In this document: one piece after another, positions 34,205 through 41,808 of the stretch
How positions within the stretch are numbered: the stretch's first letter is position 1
How the letters are laid out: each line of letters starts with the position of its first letter
Made by a program: the position numbers and the translations under genes
NCBI RefSeq assembly: GCF_038592905.1
Contig: NZ_CP151943.1
Location: 2,234,501 to 2,298,500, forward strand
Direction: 5' to 3'
Source: Neobacillus sp. FSL H8-0543
Lineage (GTDB): Bacteria > Bacillota > Bacilli > Bacillales > Cytobacillaceae
Length of the DNA stretch: 64,000 nt
The notes under the pieces: generated by a model
Told to the model about the DNA's origin: nothing
Database searches by the model: none
The model's input: only the letters and a program-made list of their open reading frames with translations

Positions 34205-34253
34205 ACAGTAAGAACTTTGATTATATTAAAGAGAGTGTATGGTAGATAAATAA

Positions 34254-34637
34254 TCAGTTGCTGTTCCGTCTCGGCCCGTTAACTTGATAAACTCTTCCAT
34301 TCTGCCGTTCGGAAGGCGACTCCACTTCCTCTTTTCGGAATTCTTTATCCACAGTCCCGGAAATCGAATCTCCATATCTTGGCAAGTCCGTATCTTGTTG
34401 GACATTTTCACCATTTAAATAGGAATGGTTCCCATCCTTTTTCCCCTGCTGACGCGATAGCTCTCTTAAATCTTCCACAATCTCGTCGCCGGGTAATTGC
34501 TGCTCCTTATCATTCCTAGAAGGATTTTCGCCATCATTATATCCAGTTCGTCCTTTTTTATCTCTTTCCGTTAATTCATTTTCACCTGTACGTCCAAATA
34601 CTTCAATATCCTTGTTATCAACATAATTTTTAGCCAT
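34254..34637 (-). CDS. 127-residue disordered hydrophilic protein, SigB-type promoter
   Basis: Starts MAKNYVDNKDIEVFGRTGEN; GGAGGAAAC before 34637 selects this start over the longer frame. Very rich in Asp, Glu, Lys, Arg, Asn and Gln, with no hydrophobic core and no cysteine, so probably unfolded alone. Such proteins can act as hydration or desiccation protectants, but no family is recognised. A GTTTGA-14-TGGTAT site 140-165 bp upstream suggests SigB control. Confidence 0.68.
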   Translation of the reverse strand: MAKNYVDNKDIEVFGRTGENELTERDKKGRTGYNDGENPSRNDKEQQLPGDEIVEDLRELSRQQGKKDGNHSYLNGENVQQDTDLPRYGDSISGTVDKEFRKEEVESPSERQNGRVYQVNGPRRNSN

Positions 34638-34775
34638 TATTGTTTCCTCCCTTTTTTTAAGATTGCTGTTTTTCATTCCTACTGGTTTTACCGAACATGC
34701 AACCACATACTTCAACCACCATCCTTCTAATTTATCTGATTATCAGGCTAGCTAGTTTCTAACCTTGATAGTGTT

Positions 34776-34801
34776 ATACCACCATTCCAAGGGGTTCAAA
34801 C
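34776..34801 (-). promoter_or_regulatory. SigB-type promoter of the 127-residue gene
   Basis: Minus-strand GTTTGA (34801-34796), 14-nt spacer, TGGTAT (34781-34776). The long leader (about 130 nt) lowers confidence. Confidence 0.6.
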
Positions 34802-34912
34802 CTTATATTTAAAGGTTCTGTTAAACCTGGCTGTTGATTTCCTCTCCAAGCTACACCGCTCCCTTTCTACCATTTGATTCCGTTAAAAAGAGTGAGATAA
34901 ACATAGAAAAAT

Positions 34913-34938
34913 GTTTAATTGAAACATAAAACGGGTAT
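34913..34938 (+). promoter_or_regulatory. SigB-type promoter of the 89-residue protein
   Basis: Perfect GTTTAA and GGGTAT with a 14-nt spacer, 31 bp before the ATG at 34970. Confidence 0.88.
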
Positions 34939-34969
34939 TTAGAGAACAAATCTTAAGGAGGTTATAACC

Positions 34970-35239
34970 ATGAATAGAGTCTTCAGTATGAGCTCGTTAG
35001 TAGCGGTAGGAATTGGAGCAACGGCAGCGGTATGGCTATCGAATAAACCAAACCGCATTAAAGCCGAAAGTGTGTTAAAGGACTGGAAACACAAGGTAAA
35101 GCCAAATGTATACGCGACATCTGAGCAGCTTCCGATCGAAAAGGGCGGCAATCCGCATCCAGAAGATTTTGCCGATAATGAGATGGTGAGTGAGGGAGCA
35201 CAATATTCTGTTCAATTTTACAATGAGAAAATCCAATAG
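34970..35239 (+). CDS. 89-residue membrane-anchored protein, SigB-type promoter
   Basis: Starts MNRVFSMSSLVAVGIGATAA behind AAGGAGG. One hydrophobic segment (about residues 7-24) is followed by a hydrophilic tail with NKPNRIKAESVLKDWKHKVK and the acidic NPHPEDFADNEMVSEG. The layout resembles short YtxH-type stress proteins but no family is certain. It is flanked by a perfect SigB-type promoter and a strong terminator. Confidence 0.72.
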   Translation: MNRVFSMSSLVAVGIGATAAVWLSNKPNRIKAESVLKDWKHKVKPNVYATSEQLPIEKGGNPHPEDFADNEMVSEGAQYSVQFYNEKIQ

Positions 35240-35247
35240 GAGCAGCG

Positions 35248-35274
35248 GTTGGGGTACTCGTACCCCAACTTTTT
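35248..35274 (+). terminator. Terminator of the 89-residue gene
   Basis: GTTGGGGTA and TACCCCAAC with a short loop, then TTTTT. Confidence 0.9.
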
Positions 35275-35375
35275 ACTGTCCAGCTCCAAGTGCTACATTG
35301 CACGAAGAAAAGCGGTCGCTTTTCTAAGGTGGTAGGAGCGAATGAATTTTTTTTAGTATATATCCTGCTAAACAC

Positions 35376-35401
35376 TAAAAAGCCAGGCTTTGGCCTGGCT
35401 T
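35376..35401 (-). terminator. Terminator of the mechanosensitive channel gene
   Basis: AAGCCAGGC-tttg-GCCTGGCTT with five T residues following on the minus strand; about 80 bp after the stop at 35480. Confidence 0.75.
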
Positions 35402-35479
35402 GATACTTTTTATCCGATCTTTTTCACTGCAGCTGCATTCTTTCTTGAAATCACCGGTGGATTTCGGATTGTTAAAGGC

Positions 35480-36982
35480 TTATTTTCCACTTTCCAACTT
35501 ATTGTCCAGCTTTCCTAGATATTTTCTAGCAAACTCTGTTCCGCCGAGACCGAACGCCAGACCAAAAGCCAACGCCAATCCGCCTAATACAAGGATGAAA
35601 GCAGCATTAACAATCGAATGTGCAACACCTAATTGATCTAATGCCATAAACACAGTGATGGTAAAGATTGTATATTTTGTTATTCTTGCAAGCATTCTAG
35701 AATAGTTGTGTTGTACGATGGTTTGGAGAATTCGTTCCATAAACTGTCCTACGTATAATCCAATACCGAGAATGATGATTGCTGTTAACAACATTGGCAG
35801 ATAGGCAATCACCCCGGTTGCCAATGTAACTAAGAAGTCTAACTGAACAATTTGTAAGGCTTCTACGGTAAACAAGAGAACAACAATAATTTTGGCCAGT
35901 ATTCCCACCATTTGTGACAGAGTATACTTCGGCGGGTCTGGTGTTAATGCACCAATCCCCATCTGATGAAAGACTTGATCGAATCGCAAGCGCCATAGCA
36001 TTTGTGTAACCAATTTCGCCACCCATTTTCCAAGCCAAATACCTGTTACTACTAGGATGATCGCAACAATCATATTTGGAATCATCGATAGAACCTCTTG
36101 AAGCATCGCAACGGCCGGTTCAGATATTCCCTTTAGTTCTAATTTCTCCAATGCCGTTATGATGACAGGAATTAAAATTAAGATAAATACGATATTGCCA
36201 ATTATTGTTGAAAGACTAGTCTCCTTTTCGTCATTTTTAAAAAATCCAAACCGAGAACCAAGCTTATCCAAACCGACGCCTTTTAGAAAGTTCGTTAAAA
36301 TATCACGGACAATTTTTGCAATCAGCCAGCCAATGAACACAATCAATGCTGCTGCAAATAACTTAGGTATAAAAGCTAATATCATCGTCAATGCATTTGA
36401 AAATGGCTCTGAGATTCCTTCTAATTCAAGCGCCTCTAGGATAGCTGGAATAAATAACAGGAGAACAAAATAGAAAATTGCCATTCCGATACCATTTACT
36501 CGATTGGCAGCTTCTAGGGCGTTATTTGCCATTTTCCATTTAACAAGCTTTTCTCCTAAACGGATTATCCCTGCCCCTTTTATAAAGAGATAACGCAGCA
36601 AGAAAGCAATTGCCCAGGCGAATAAAAGAGTCAGTGCAGCTTTTAATAGATGAGGGATTGCTGCTGTCATCGTTGAAACCATTTTTACAAGAGGTTCAGC
36701 AATCAGGCCTAAGTTCAGCATATTAAAAAAGATAATCCACACGACAACAAGTAACGTATAATAGACGATTTTTCCTATGATTGATTCAGTCGAATACTTT
36801 CTATTTTTAAAACTCGAAAAAAGTTTATCATCGAATGCGGTTCTCTCAAGTGCAGCTTCTACAGCTCTTCCAATCCCCTTTGCCGCCAGCCAGCCGATTA
36901 ATAGAACAAGTAGTGCCAACAACACGTGGGGAATTCGATCAGTGTATATGTACCAACCCGTCATCATATTTTCTACACTCAT
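35480..36982 (-). CDS. Multi-TM MscS-related conserved membrane protein
   Basis: 500 residues with AGGAGA upstream. Three repeats of a paired-helix unit (near residues 15-65, 210-260 and 300-350, each with patterns such as LLVLLIGWLAAKGIGRAVEA and FIGWLIAKIVRDIL) and a closing TM_helix segment with LGGLALAFGLAFGLGGTEFA. These are the features of the 'mechanosensitive ion channel family, TM helix repeat' proteins (DUF5665/TM_helix type), which lack the soluble MscS vestibule. A role in osmotic adaptation is likely but unproven. A SigB-type promoter lies 45-70 bp upstream. Confidence 0.75.
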   Translation of the reverse strand: MSVENMMTGWYIYTDRIPHVLLALLVLLIGWLAAKGIGRAVEAALERTAFDDKLFSSFKNRKYSTESIIGKIVYYTLLVVVWIIFFNMLNLGLIAEPLVKMVSTMTAAIPHLLKAALTLLFAWAIAFLLRYLFIKGAGIIRLGEKLVKWKMANNALEAANRVNGIGMAIFYFVLLLFIPAILEALELEGISEPFSNALTMILAFIPKLFAAALIVFIGWLIAKIVRDILTNFLKGVGLDKLGSRFGFFKNDEKETSLSTIIGNIVFILILIPVIITALEKLELKGISEPAVAMLQEVLSMIPNMIVAIILVVTGIWLGKWVAKLVTQMLWRLRFDQVFHQMGIGALTPDPPKYTLSQMVGILAKIIVVLLFTVEALQIVQLDFLVTLATGVIAYLPMLLTAIIILGIGLYVGQFMERILQTIVQHNYSRMLARITKYTIFTITVFMALDQLGVAHSIVNAAFILVLGGLALAFGLAFGLGGTEFARKYLGKLDNKLESGK

Positions 36983-37027
36983 GTATCATCTCTCCTATTC
37001 TCTATTTTATTAGACTTGCTAAATGTA

Positions 37028-37052
37028 ATACCCTGTCAACATAGTTTCAAAC
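37028..37052 (-). promoter_or_regulatory. SigB-type promoter of the mechanosensitive channel gene
   Basis: Minus-strand GTTTGA (37052-37047), 13-nt spacer, GGGTAT (37033-37028). Confidence 0.82.
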
Positions 37053-37225
37053 CTCGAAAAATTAAAAACTATTTTCACAGAAAACTGTTTCACTTTCCTA
37101 GACAATTTTTTAAAAAACAAAAAGACCAATTTTTTCGAAGTGCTCTTCTATAGAAATAACATGATTTTAATGAGTGTTTGAGAAGGTTTGGCTGGGGCTT
37201 TCCTCTAATCCAAAAGTAAAAAGAT

Positions 37226-37250
37226 GTTTCGAATTATTTTCATTGGGAAT
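37226..37250 (+). promoter_or_regulatory. SigB-type promoter of the 37-residue gene and perhaps the following cluster
   Basis: GTTTCG, 13-nt spacer, GGGAAT, 45 bp before an ATG at 37295. No other SigB site is seen before 38052, so it may drive the whole plus-strand string to 38609. Confidence 0.65.
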
Positions 37251-37294
37251 ATAAACAATGTAGGACAAAACGAGAGGAAGGGAGTTAAAGAGGC

Positions 37295-37408
37295 ATGAGT
37301 TTAATCGAAGCTTTAAAAGATTTATTAGCTAAATTATCCACAGATTCCTATATCAACTCACTTTTTTGTAAGAATCCTATATTTAAAAACAATTTAGGAT
37401 CATGTTAA
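37295..37408 (+). CDS. 37-residue small protein
   Basis: Starts MSLIEALKDLLAKLSTDSYI and ends NNLGSC. GGGAG lies 10 bases upstream. The N-terminal 15 residues form an amphipathic helix; a lone cysteine pair (SLFCK and the terminal C) is seen. Shortness makes the call uncertain; support comes from the SigB-type promoter and ribosome site. Confidence 0.45.
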   Translation: MSLIEALKDLLAKLSTDSYINSLFCKNPIFKNNLGSC

Positions 37409-37446
37409 AAACTTCTAGCGTACGAAGCTTACCGGAGGTGTAAAGA

Positions 37447-37734
37447 ATGAGGAAAAGTTTATTAGTCGGTGGATTGGCTATTTCACTAACATTTGGCGGT
37501 TTAGCGGGATGTGGGGATGGCGTAGACCAAGATAATGGTGTAAGTGACGGAAAACAAAAAGATGCGATAGATAATGATACCCAAAAGAAAGCCGAAGATG
37601 CGATAAATAATGTCGAAGACGCATTAACAGAAACAGAGAAAGATATAGAAAAAAAAGCAGAAGATGCCGGTATTGGTGATGGCATAGACCAAGATAATGG
37701 TACGAATGATGGAGAAGTGAAAGATAAACAGTAA
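37447..37734 (+). CDS. Small lipoprotein with repeated DQDNG motif
   Basis: 95 residues starting MRKSLLVGGLAISLTFGGLAGC: a type II signal peptide with lipobox LAGC, so the mature protein would be anchored outside. The acidic mature part begins GDGVDQDNGVSDG and ends GDGIDQDNGTNDG, flanking an acidic helix (KKAEDAINNVEDALTETEKD). An excellent GGAGGTG site precedes it. The D-x-D-x-G spacing resembles calcium-binding loops, which is only suggestive. No family recognised. Confidence 0.75.
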   Translation: MRKSLLVGGLAISLTFGGLAGCGDGVDQDNGVSDGKQKDAIDNDTQKKAEDAINNVEDALTETEKDIEKKAEDAGIGDGIDQDNGTNDGEVKDKQ

Positions 37735-37793
37735 TATGCCTTCGATTTTAGGGATATAAAAAGGTGAAAAAAATGACGAGGAGGACGAACAAA

Positions 37794-38009
37794 ATGAACA
37801 AAGATAAAGTAAAAGGGAAGGTAGATCAGGTCAAAGGTGAGGCAAAAGAGCAATGGGGTAAATTAACAGAGGATCGTTCAATAGAAAACGAAGGAAAAGT
37901 GGATAAAGCAAAAGGGAAATTACAGGAAAAGATTGGGCAAGTAAAAGATATATTCTCTAGGGTAGCATTTGAAAACCGAAGAGATACCTATTCGTTTAAC
38001 ATTCTTTAA
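37794..38009 (+). CDS. csbD: CsbD family general stress protein
   Basis: 71 residues starting MNKDKVKGKVDQVKGEAKEQ; GAGGAGGACG is upstream and the frame extending to 37764 is dropped. The CsbD signature GKVDQVKGEAKEQWGKLTED is followed by the second repeat KVDKAKGKLQEKIGQVKD. Family members are small, highly charged, and SigB-dependent in B. subtilis. The unusual C-terminal tail FSRVAFENRRDTYSFNIL differs from typical members and may reflect an altered 3' end. Confidence 0.88.
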   Translation: MNKDKVKGKVDQVKGEAKEQWGKLTEDRSIENEGKVDKAKGKLQEKIGQVKDIFSRVAFENRRDTYSFNIL

Positions 38010-38051
38010 AACAAAAAATATTTTTAGTAATAATAGGAGGAGGAATTAATA

Positions 38052-38609
38052 ATGGACAAGCCGGTAAAGAGGGTTGTTGGTATTTACGAATCAGAACAAG
38101 AAGCGATTGCAGCTATTGAAGGTTTATTAAGCCAAGGATACGATAAACAAGAGATCTGTGTCGTTGGTAAAGATCTCAAAAATGTAAATCATGTTTCAGA
38201 CGAAACCGGAGTAGTTGCTGAAGAAACTGCTACCGGTGCGCTAACAGGAGGAACAATTGGCGGGGTAACAGGTTTATTAGTAGGAGTGGGAGCTCTGGCT
38301 ATCCCAGGAGCTGGACCAATCATCGCTGCAGGTCCAATTGCTACAAGTTTAATAGGAGCTTTAGCGGGTGCTGGTATAGGTGGATTAGGTGGAGCCTTGA
38401 TTGGACTTGGAATACCAGAGGACGAAGCAGATTACTATGGCAACTCTGTTAAGGAAGGAAAAATCTTAGTCCTAACGAAGGAAAGCTCAAATGATAGGGA
38501 TAACTTAGAACCAGAACTCATTTCGCACGAGAGTGGCACAAATATACAAGAGATAAAGCAGAGTGATGCCTTTATCGATAGAAATTCTACCCTAACTAAT
38601 AAGTATTAA
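38052..38609 (+). CDS. General stress protein with YflT domain and glycine-zipper core
   Basis: 185 residues with AGGAGGAGG upstream. The N-terminal YflT/GSP17M domain (RVVGIYESEQEAIAAIEGLL and KQEICVVGKDLKNV) is followed by a long Gly/Ala hydrophobic stretch (about residues 60-125, including LTGGTIGGVTGLLVGVGALA) and a conserved EDEADYYGNSVKEGKILVL. It probably associates with membranes. Expression with the CsbD and lipoprotein genes is likely. Paralogue of the 23849-24187 gene. Confidence 0.85.
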   Translation: MDKPVKRVVGIYESEQEAIAAIEGLLSQGYDKQEICVVGKDLKNVNHVSDETGVVAEETATGALTGGTIGGVTGLLVGVGALAIPGAGPIIAAGPIATSLIGALAGAGIGGLGGALIGLGIPEDEADYYGNSVKEGKILVLTKESSNDRDNLEPELISHESGTNIQEIKQSDAFIDRNSTLTNKY

Positions 38610-38625
38610 GTATAAAAAAAAGGCC

Positions 38626-38657
38626 GCAGCAACGTGAACCGTTGCTGCAGCTTTTTT
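38626..38657 (+). terminator. Terminator of the stress gene string
   Basis: GCAGCAACG-tgaac-CGTTGCTGC followed by TTTTTTT. Confidence 0.9.
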
Positions 38658-38681
38658 TATGCAGATAAATGTCCAACAAGA

Positions 38682-38712
38682 GAAAAAGAAGAGGCACCCT
38701 TATGCCTCTTCT
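38682..38712 (-). terminator. Terminator of the nuo operon
   Basis: AGAAGAGGCA and TGCCTCTTCT form a 10-bp stem with a 6-nt loop; TTTTTC follows on the minus strand, about 65 bp after nuoN. Confidence 0.85.
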
Positions 38713-38775
38713 TTCGTCTTATATGCTTCCCCTTTGTTTGACCAAAATACCGGTTGCTTCCCCCAAAGCTTCCGA

Positions 38776-40293
38776 TTATTGGATGAAGTCTAAGAACTGG
38801 TTAAAATGATTGTTGACGAATTCAACCGCGATGTTTGGAGCGATTCCAAACAGGATGGATCCCGCTACAGCCACAATGATTACCACTAGGATCCCCACAG
38901 GGATTTTAGTGAATTTACTCTCATCAACGGCTGGACGGAAGAACATTTGTGTCATGATTCCAAAATAATAGAAGTAAGACACAACGGTAGTCGCAATCAT
39001 CACCGATGCCAGCACATAATACGGTTCTGGACCGATGAAGGCTCCGATAAAGATGTTTAATTTACCGATGAAGCCTGCTGTTCCCGGGAAGCCGGCCAGA
39101 GCGACTAACAGAATGGCCATCGCCACTGCGAGCAACGGTGAACGGCGATACAAGCCCGCATAATCAGCGATTCGCGTTCCCCCGGTTTTTGCCTCAACTA
39201 ACTGGATGACAGCAAGTGCGCCTAGGTTCATGAACAAGTAGGCAAGTAAATAAAACCAAATTGCGTAAAACAAGTTTGAACTCATTGTTGCAAACGCGAC
39301 AAGAATATAGCCGGCATGCGCAATACTTGAGTAGGCAAACATCCGTTTTATATTCGTTTGCTTCAAGGCAATGACGTTTCCGATAATCATCGTTACGCCT
39401 GCGATGAAGGCAATATAGTCGCGCATATTATACAAAATTGGCTCTGAGCCTGGACCATTTGAAGCCGCGAAGCCAAAGACGGATAACAGTATCCGGATGA
39501 CGATCACAAAACCAGCCGTTTTAGAGACAACACTTAGAAAGGCTGTAACCGGTGTCGGTGCGCCCTGGTAAACGTCTGGTGCCCACATATGGAACGGAGC
39601 CGCCGCCAATTTAAATGATAAGCCAACGAAAATCATTAGGAACGCTAATCCCAACAGGTAGGCCTGCTGCGGATCGGCCAAGCTTTGGAGCCTGACGGCA
39701 ATCTCTAATAAATTGGTTGAGCCTGCTAAGCCGTACACATAACTCATTCCGAACAAGGTAATTGCGGTTGCAATACTGCCGTTAATGACATATTTCATTG
39801 CCGCTTCATTTGATTGTAAATTGTGTTTGCGAATACCCGCTAAGATATAGGAAGAAATTGATAACAATTCCAAACCGATAAATAAGGTAATTAAGTCGCC
39901 GCTTGATGTCATAACCATTGCACCGAGCAGCCCAGTTAAAAATAGATAGAAAAATTCGCCGCGGTATTCTTCCATGCCCTCTTTTGCATCATAGCCAATC
40001 GCTAAAAGCAGAACCATAGCGGAGCCGCCAAGCAATAACAGCTTAAAGGCTTTGGCAAACGAATCCAGGCGGAAAGTATCCGCTAAAATCGATGTTGCTT
40101 GCATATCCACGAGGCCAGCAAGCGAAACCATGGCAGCAATAACCGCCGCGAACGCGATCCAGCCAAGGATGCGACGGTCTTTATTTTTCGGCATAAATAA
40201 ATCCAGCAGTGTAAGAAGCGCTGCAACACCAACGATGATGAACTCTGGTGTCATGATGCTCCAACTAAATGATTGCAATTCCTCAAGACTCAT
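38776..40293 (-). CDS. nuoN: NADH-quinone oxidoreductase subunit N
   Basis: 505 residues, about 14 membrane helices of the antiporter-like proton_antipo_M family. Conserved segments include GLELLSISSYILAGI, the charged KYVINGSIATA lysine helix and KLAAAPFHMWAPDVYQGAP. It is one of three proton-pumping antiporter-type subunits in the membrane arm. Last gene of the operon, 6 bp after nuoM. A GGAGG site precedes the ATG. Confidence 0.96.
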   Translation of the reverse strand: MSLEELQSFSWSIMTPEFIIVGVAALLTLLDLFMPKNKDRRILGWIAFAAVIAAMVSLAGLVDMQATSILADTFRLDSFAKAFKLLLLGGSAMVLLLAIGYDAKEGMEEYRGEFFYLFLTGLLGAMVMTSSGDLITLFIGLELLSISSYILAGIRKHNLQSNEAAMKYVINGSIATAITLFGMSYVYGLAGSTNLLEIAVRLQSLADPQQAYLLGLAFLMIFVGLSFKLAAAPFHMWAPDVYQGAPTPVTAFLSVVSKTAGFVIVIRILLSVFGFAASNGPGSEPILYNMRDYIAFIAGVTMIIGNVIALKQTNIKRMFAYSSIAHAGYILVAFATMSSNLFYAIWFYLLAYLFMNLGALAVIQLVEAKTGGTRIADYAGLYRRSPLLAVAMAILLVALAGFPGTAGFIGKLNIFIGAFIGPEPYYVLASVMIATTVVSYFYYFGIMTQMFFRPAVDESKFTKIPVGILVVIIVAVAGSILFGIAPNIAVEFVNNHFNQFLDFIQ

Positions 40294-40299
40294 CCTTCA

Positions 40300-41808
40300 T
40301 CACCCTCCTATTCCGAGCATAATCGTTTCAAGTGAGGCTTGAAGCGGTGCGCTAAGAACGCTTGGATACACTCCGATTAACACAATCAAACCCGTTAGGA
40401 CAACGACTGGTACCCATTCGATGCCCTTCACATCGGTAACTCCATCAAAGTCACGATGTGATTTTCCGTACGTAATCCCAAGAACTGCACGTAGCAAGTA
40501 CGCAGCTGTCATGATAATACCGATCGTACCGACCGCCGCAATCCACGGCATTTCTTTGAATAAACCGAAGAACGCCATAAATTCACTCACGAATCCGCTC
40601 ATTCCCGGCAAACCAAGTGACGCCAAAGCGCCAGCTAGCAAGAAGCCTGAAGCAATCGGCATCCCCTTCGCCATTCCGCCAAGGTTTTCCAGCAGCGAGG
40701 TATCGGTGCGCTCATAGAAAGCACCAACAAGGAAGAATAATAAAGCTGAAATCAACCCGTGGGAAACCACTTGGAAAATCGCTCCTTGAATCCCTGCTTC
40801 ATTCATTGCCGCTAAGCCGATTAACACGATTCCCATGTGAGAAATCGATGAGTAAGCCAAAACCATTTTAAAATCTGTTTGAATGAACGCTAGGAAGGCT
40901 CCGTAGAGGAGATTAATCACTCCTAGGATGGCCAGCACTACTGACAGTGTTTCAAACTGTTCCGGAAAAATACCGAGTCCAAAGCGAATTAAACCGTACG
41001 CACCAATCTTCAATAGAATACCAGAGTGAATCATCACGATGGATGGCGGTGCCTGTACGTGAACCTTCAGCATCCAGCTGTGTAACGGGAAAATTGGTAA
41101 CTTGACTCCAAAAGCGACGATCAGAGCAATCAGTAAACCAAGCTTTAATTCCCCAGACATTGGGAAGCTCGGATCATTTATGATCCTTTGCAGGAAGTCA
41201 ATATTGGTTGTTCCTGTTTTCGAAAATAGAATCATAATCACGATTAATAGAACCGCCGAGCCGAGACCGTTAAAAATCAAGAAGCTGTAAGCTGCCTTTT
41301 CTTTTTCAAAATAGCCCCATTTTCCGATTAAGAAGAAGGTCGGAATTAAGGTAATTTCAAAAAAGACGAAGAACAGAATTAAGTTCTCAGCTGTAAATAC
41401 ACCGAGCATTCCTATTTCTAGCAGCAGGAAAAGCATGAAGTAGCCTTTCCATTCTTTTTTAATATAAATAGAAGCTAGAGCTGCTAAGGTTGCCACGATT
41501 GCTGTAAGAACAACCAATAGCATCGAAAAACCGCTGAGTCCCAGTTCATAGTTAACCGAAAAAATGCCATCACCAGCACCGTTCATACCGCGGAATTGAA
41601 TCCACGGGACGGAAACGTCAAAGTCGTTTAGGTCCTTGCCCCATTGGTAATGAAAATAGGTGCCGAGCGCCACAAGTAACGCAGGCAGCGTCGCTAGGAC
41701 GCCAACAATTTTAAGCAATTTTTCCTTATTTGCAGGCATGAAAGCTAAGACCACAATCCCTAGCAACGGGGAGAATACTAGGACGGAAAGAACGAAAGAT
41801 AGATTCAT
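40300..41808 (-). CDS. nuoM: NADH-quinone oxidoreductase subunit M
   Basis: 502 residues of the proton-translocating antiporter-like family. Signature regions are FFVFFEITLIPTFFLIGKWG, the lysine region GVKLPIFPLHSWMLKVHVQAP and LAYSSISHMGIVLIGLA. Membrane-arm proton channel of complex I. Overlaps the nuoL end by 4 bp, consistent with coupled translation. Confidence 0.97.
   Translation of the reverse strand: MNLSFVLSVLVFSPLLGIVVLAFMPANKEKLLKIVGVLATLPALLVALGTYFHYQWGKDLNDFDVSVPWIQFRGMNGAGDGIFSVNYELGLSGFSMLLVVLTAIVATLAALASIYIKKEWKGYFMLFLLLEIGMLGVFTAENLILFFVFFEITLIPTFFLIGKWGYFEKEKAAYSFLIFNGLGSAVLLIVIMILFSKTGTTNIDFLQRIINDPSFPMSGELKLGLLIALIVAFGVKLPIFPLHSWMLKVHVQAPPSIVMIHSGILLKIGAYGLIRFGLGIFPEQFETLSVVLAILGVINLLYGAFLAFIQTDFKMVLAYSSISHMGIVLIGLAAMNEAGIQGAIFQVVSHGLISALLFFLVGAFYERTDTSLLENLGGMAKGMPIASGFLLAGALASLGLPGMSGFVSEFMAFFGLFKEMPWIAAVGTIGIIMTAAYLLRAVLGITYGKSHRDFDGVTDVKGIEWVPVVVLTGLIVLIGVYPSVLSAPLQASLETIMLGIGG

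Noticed and set aside
34828..34862. Another remnant of the palindromic repeat (CTGTTGATTTCC...)
   Set aside because: Only about 15 bp match one end and the other end is missing; could be chance.
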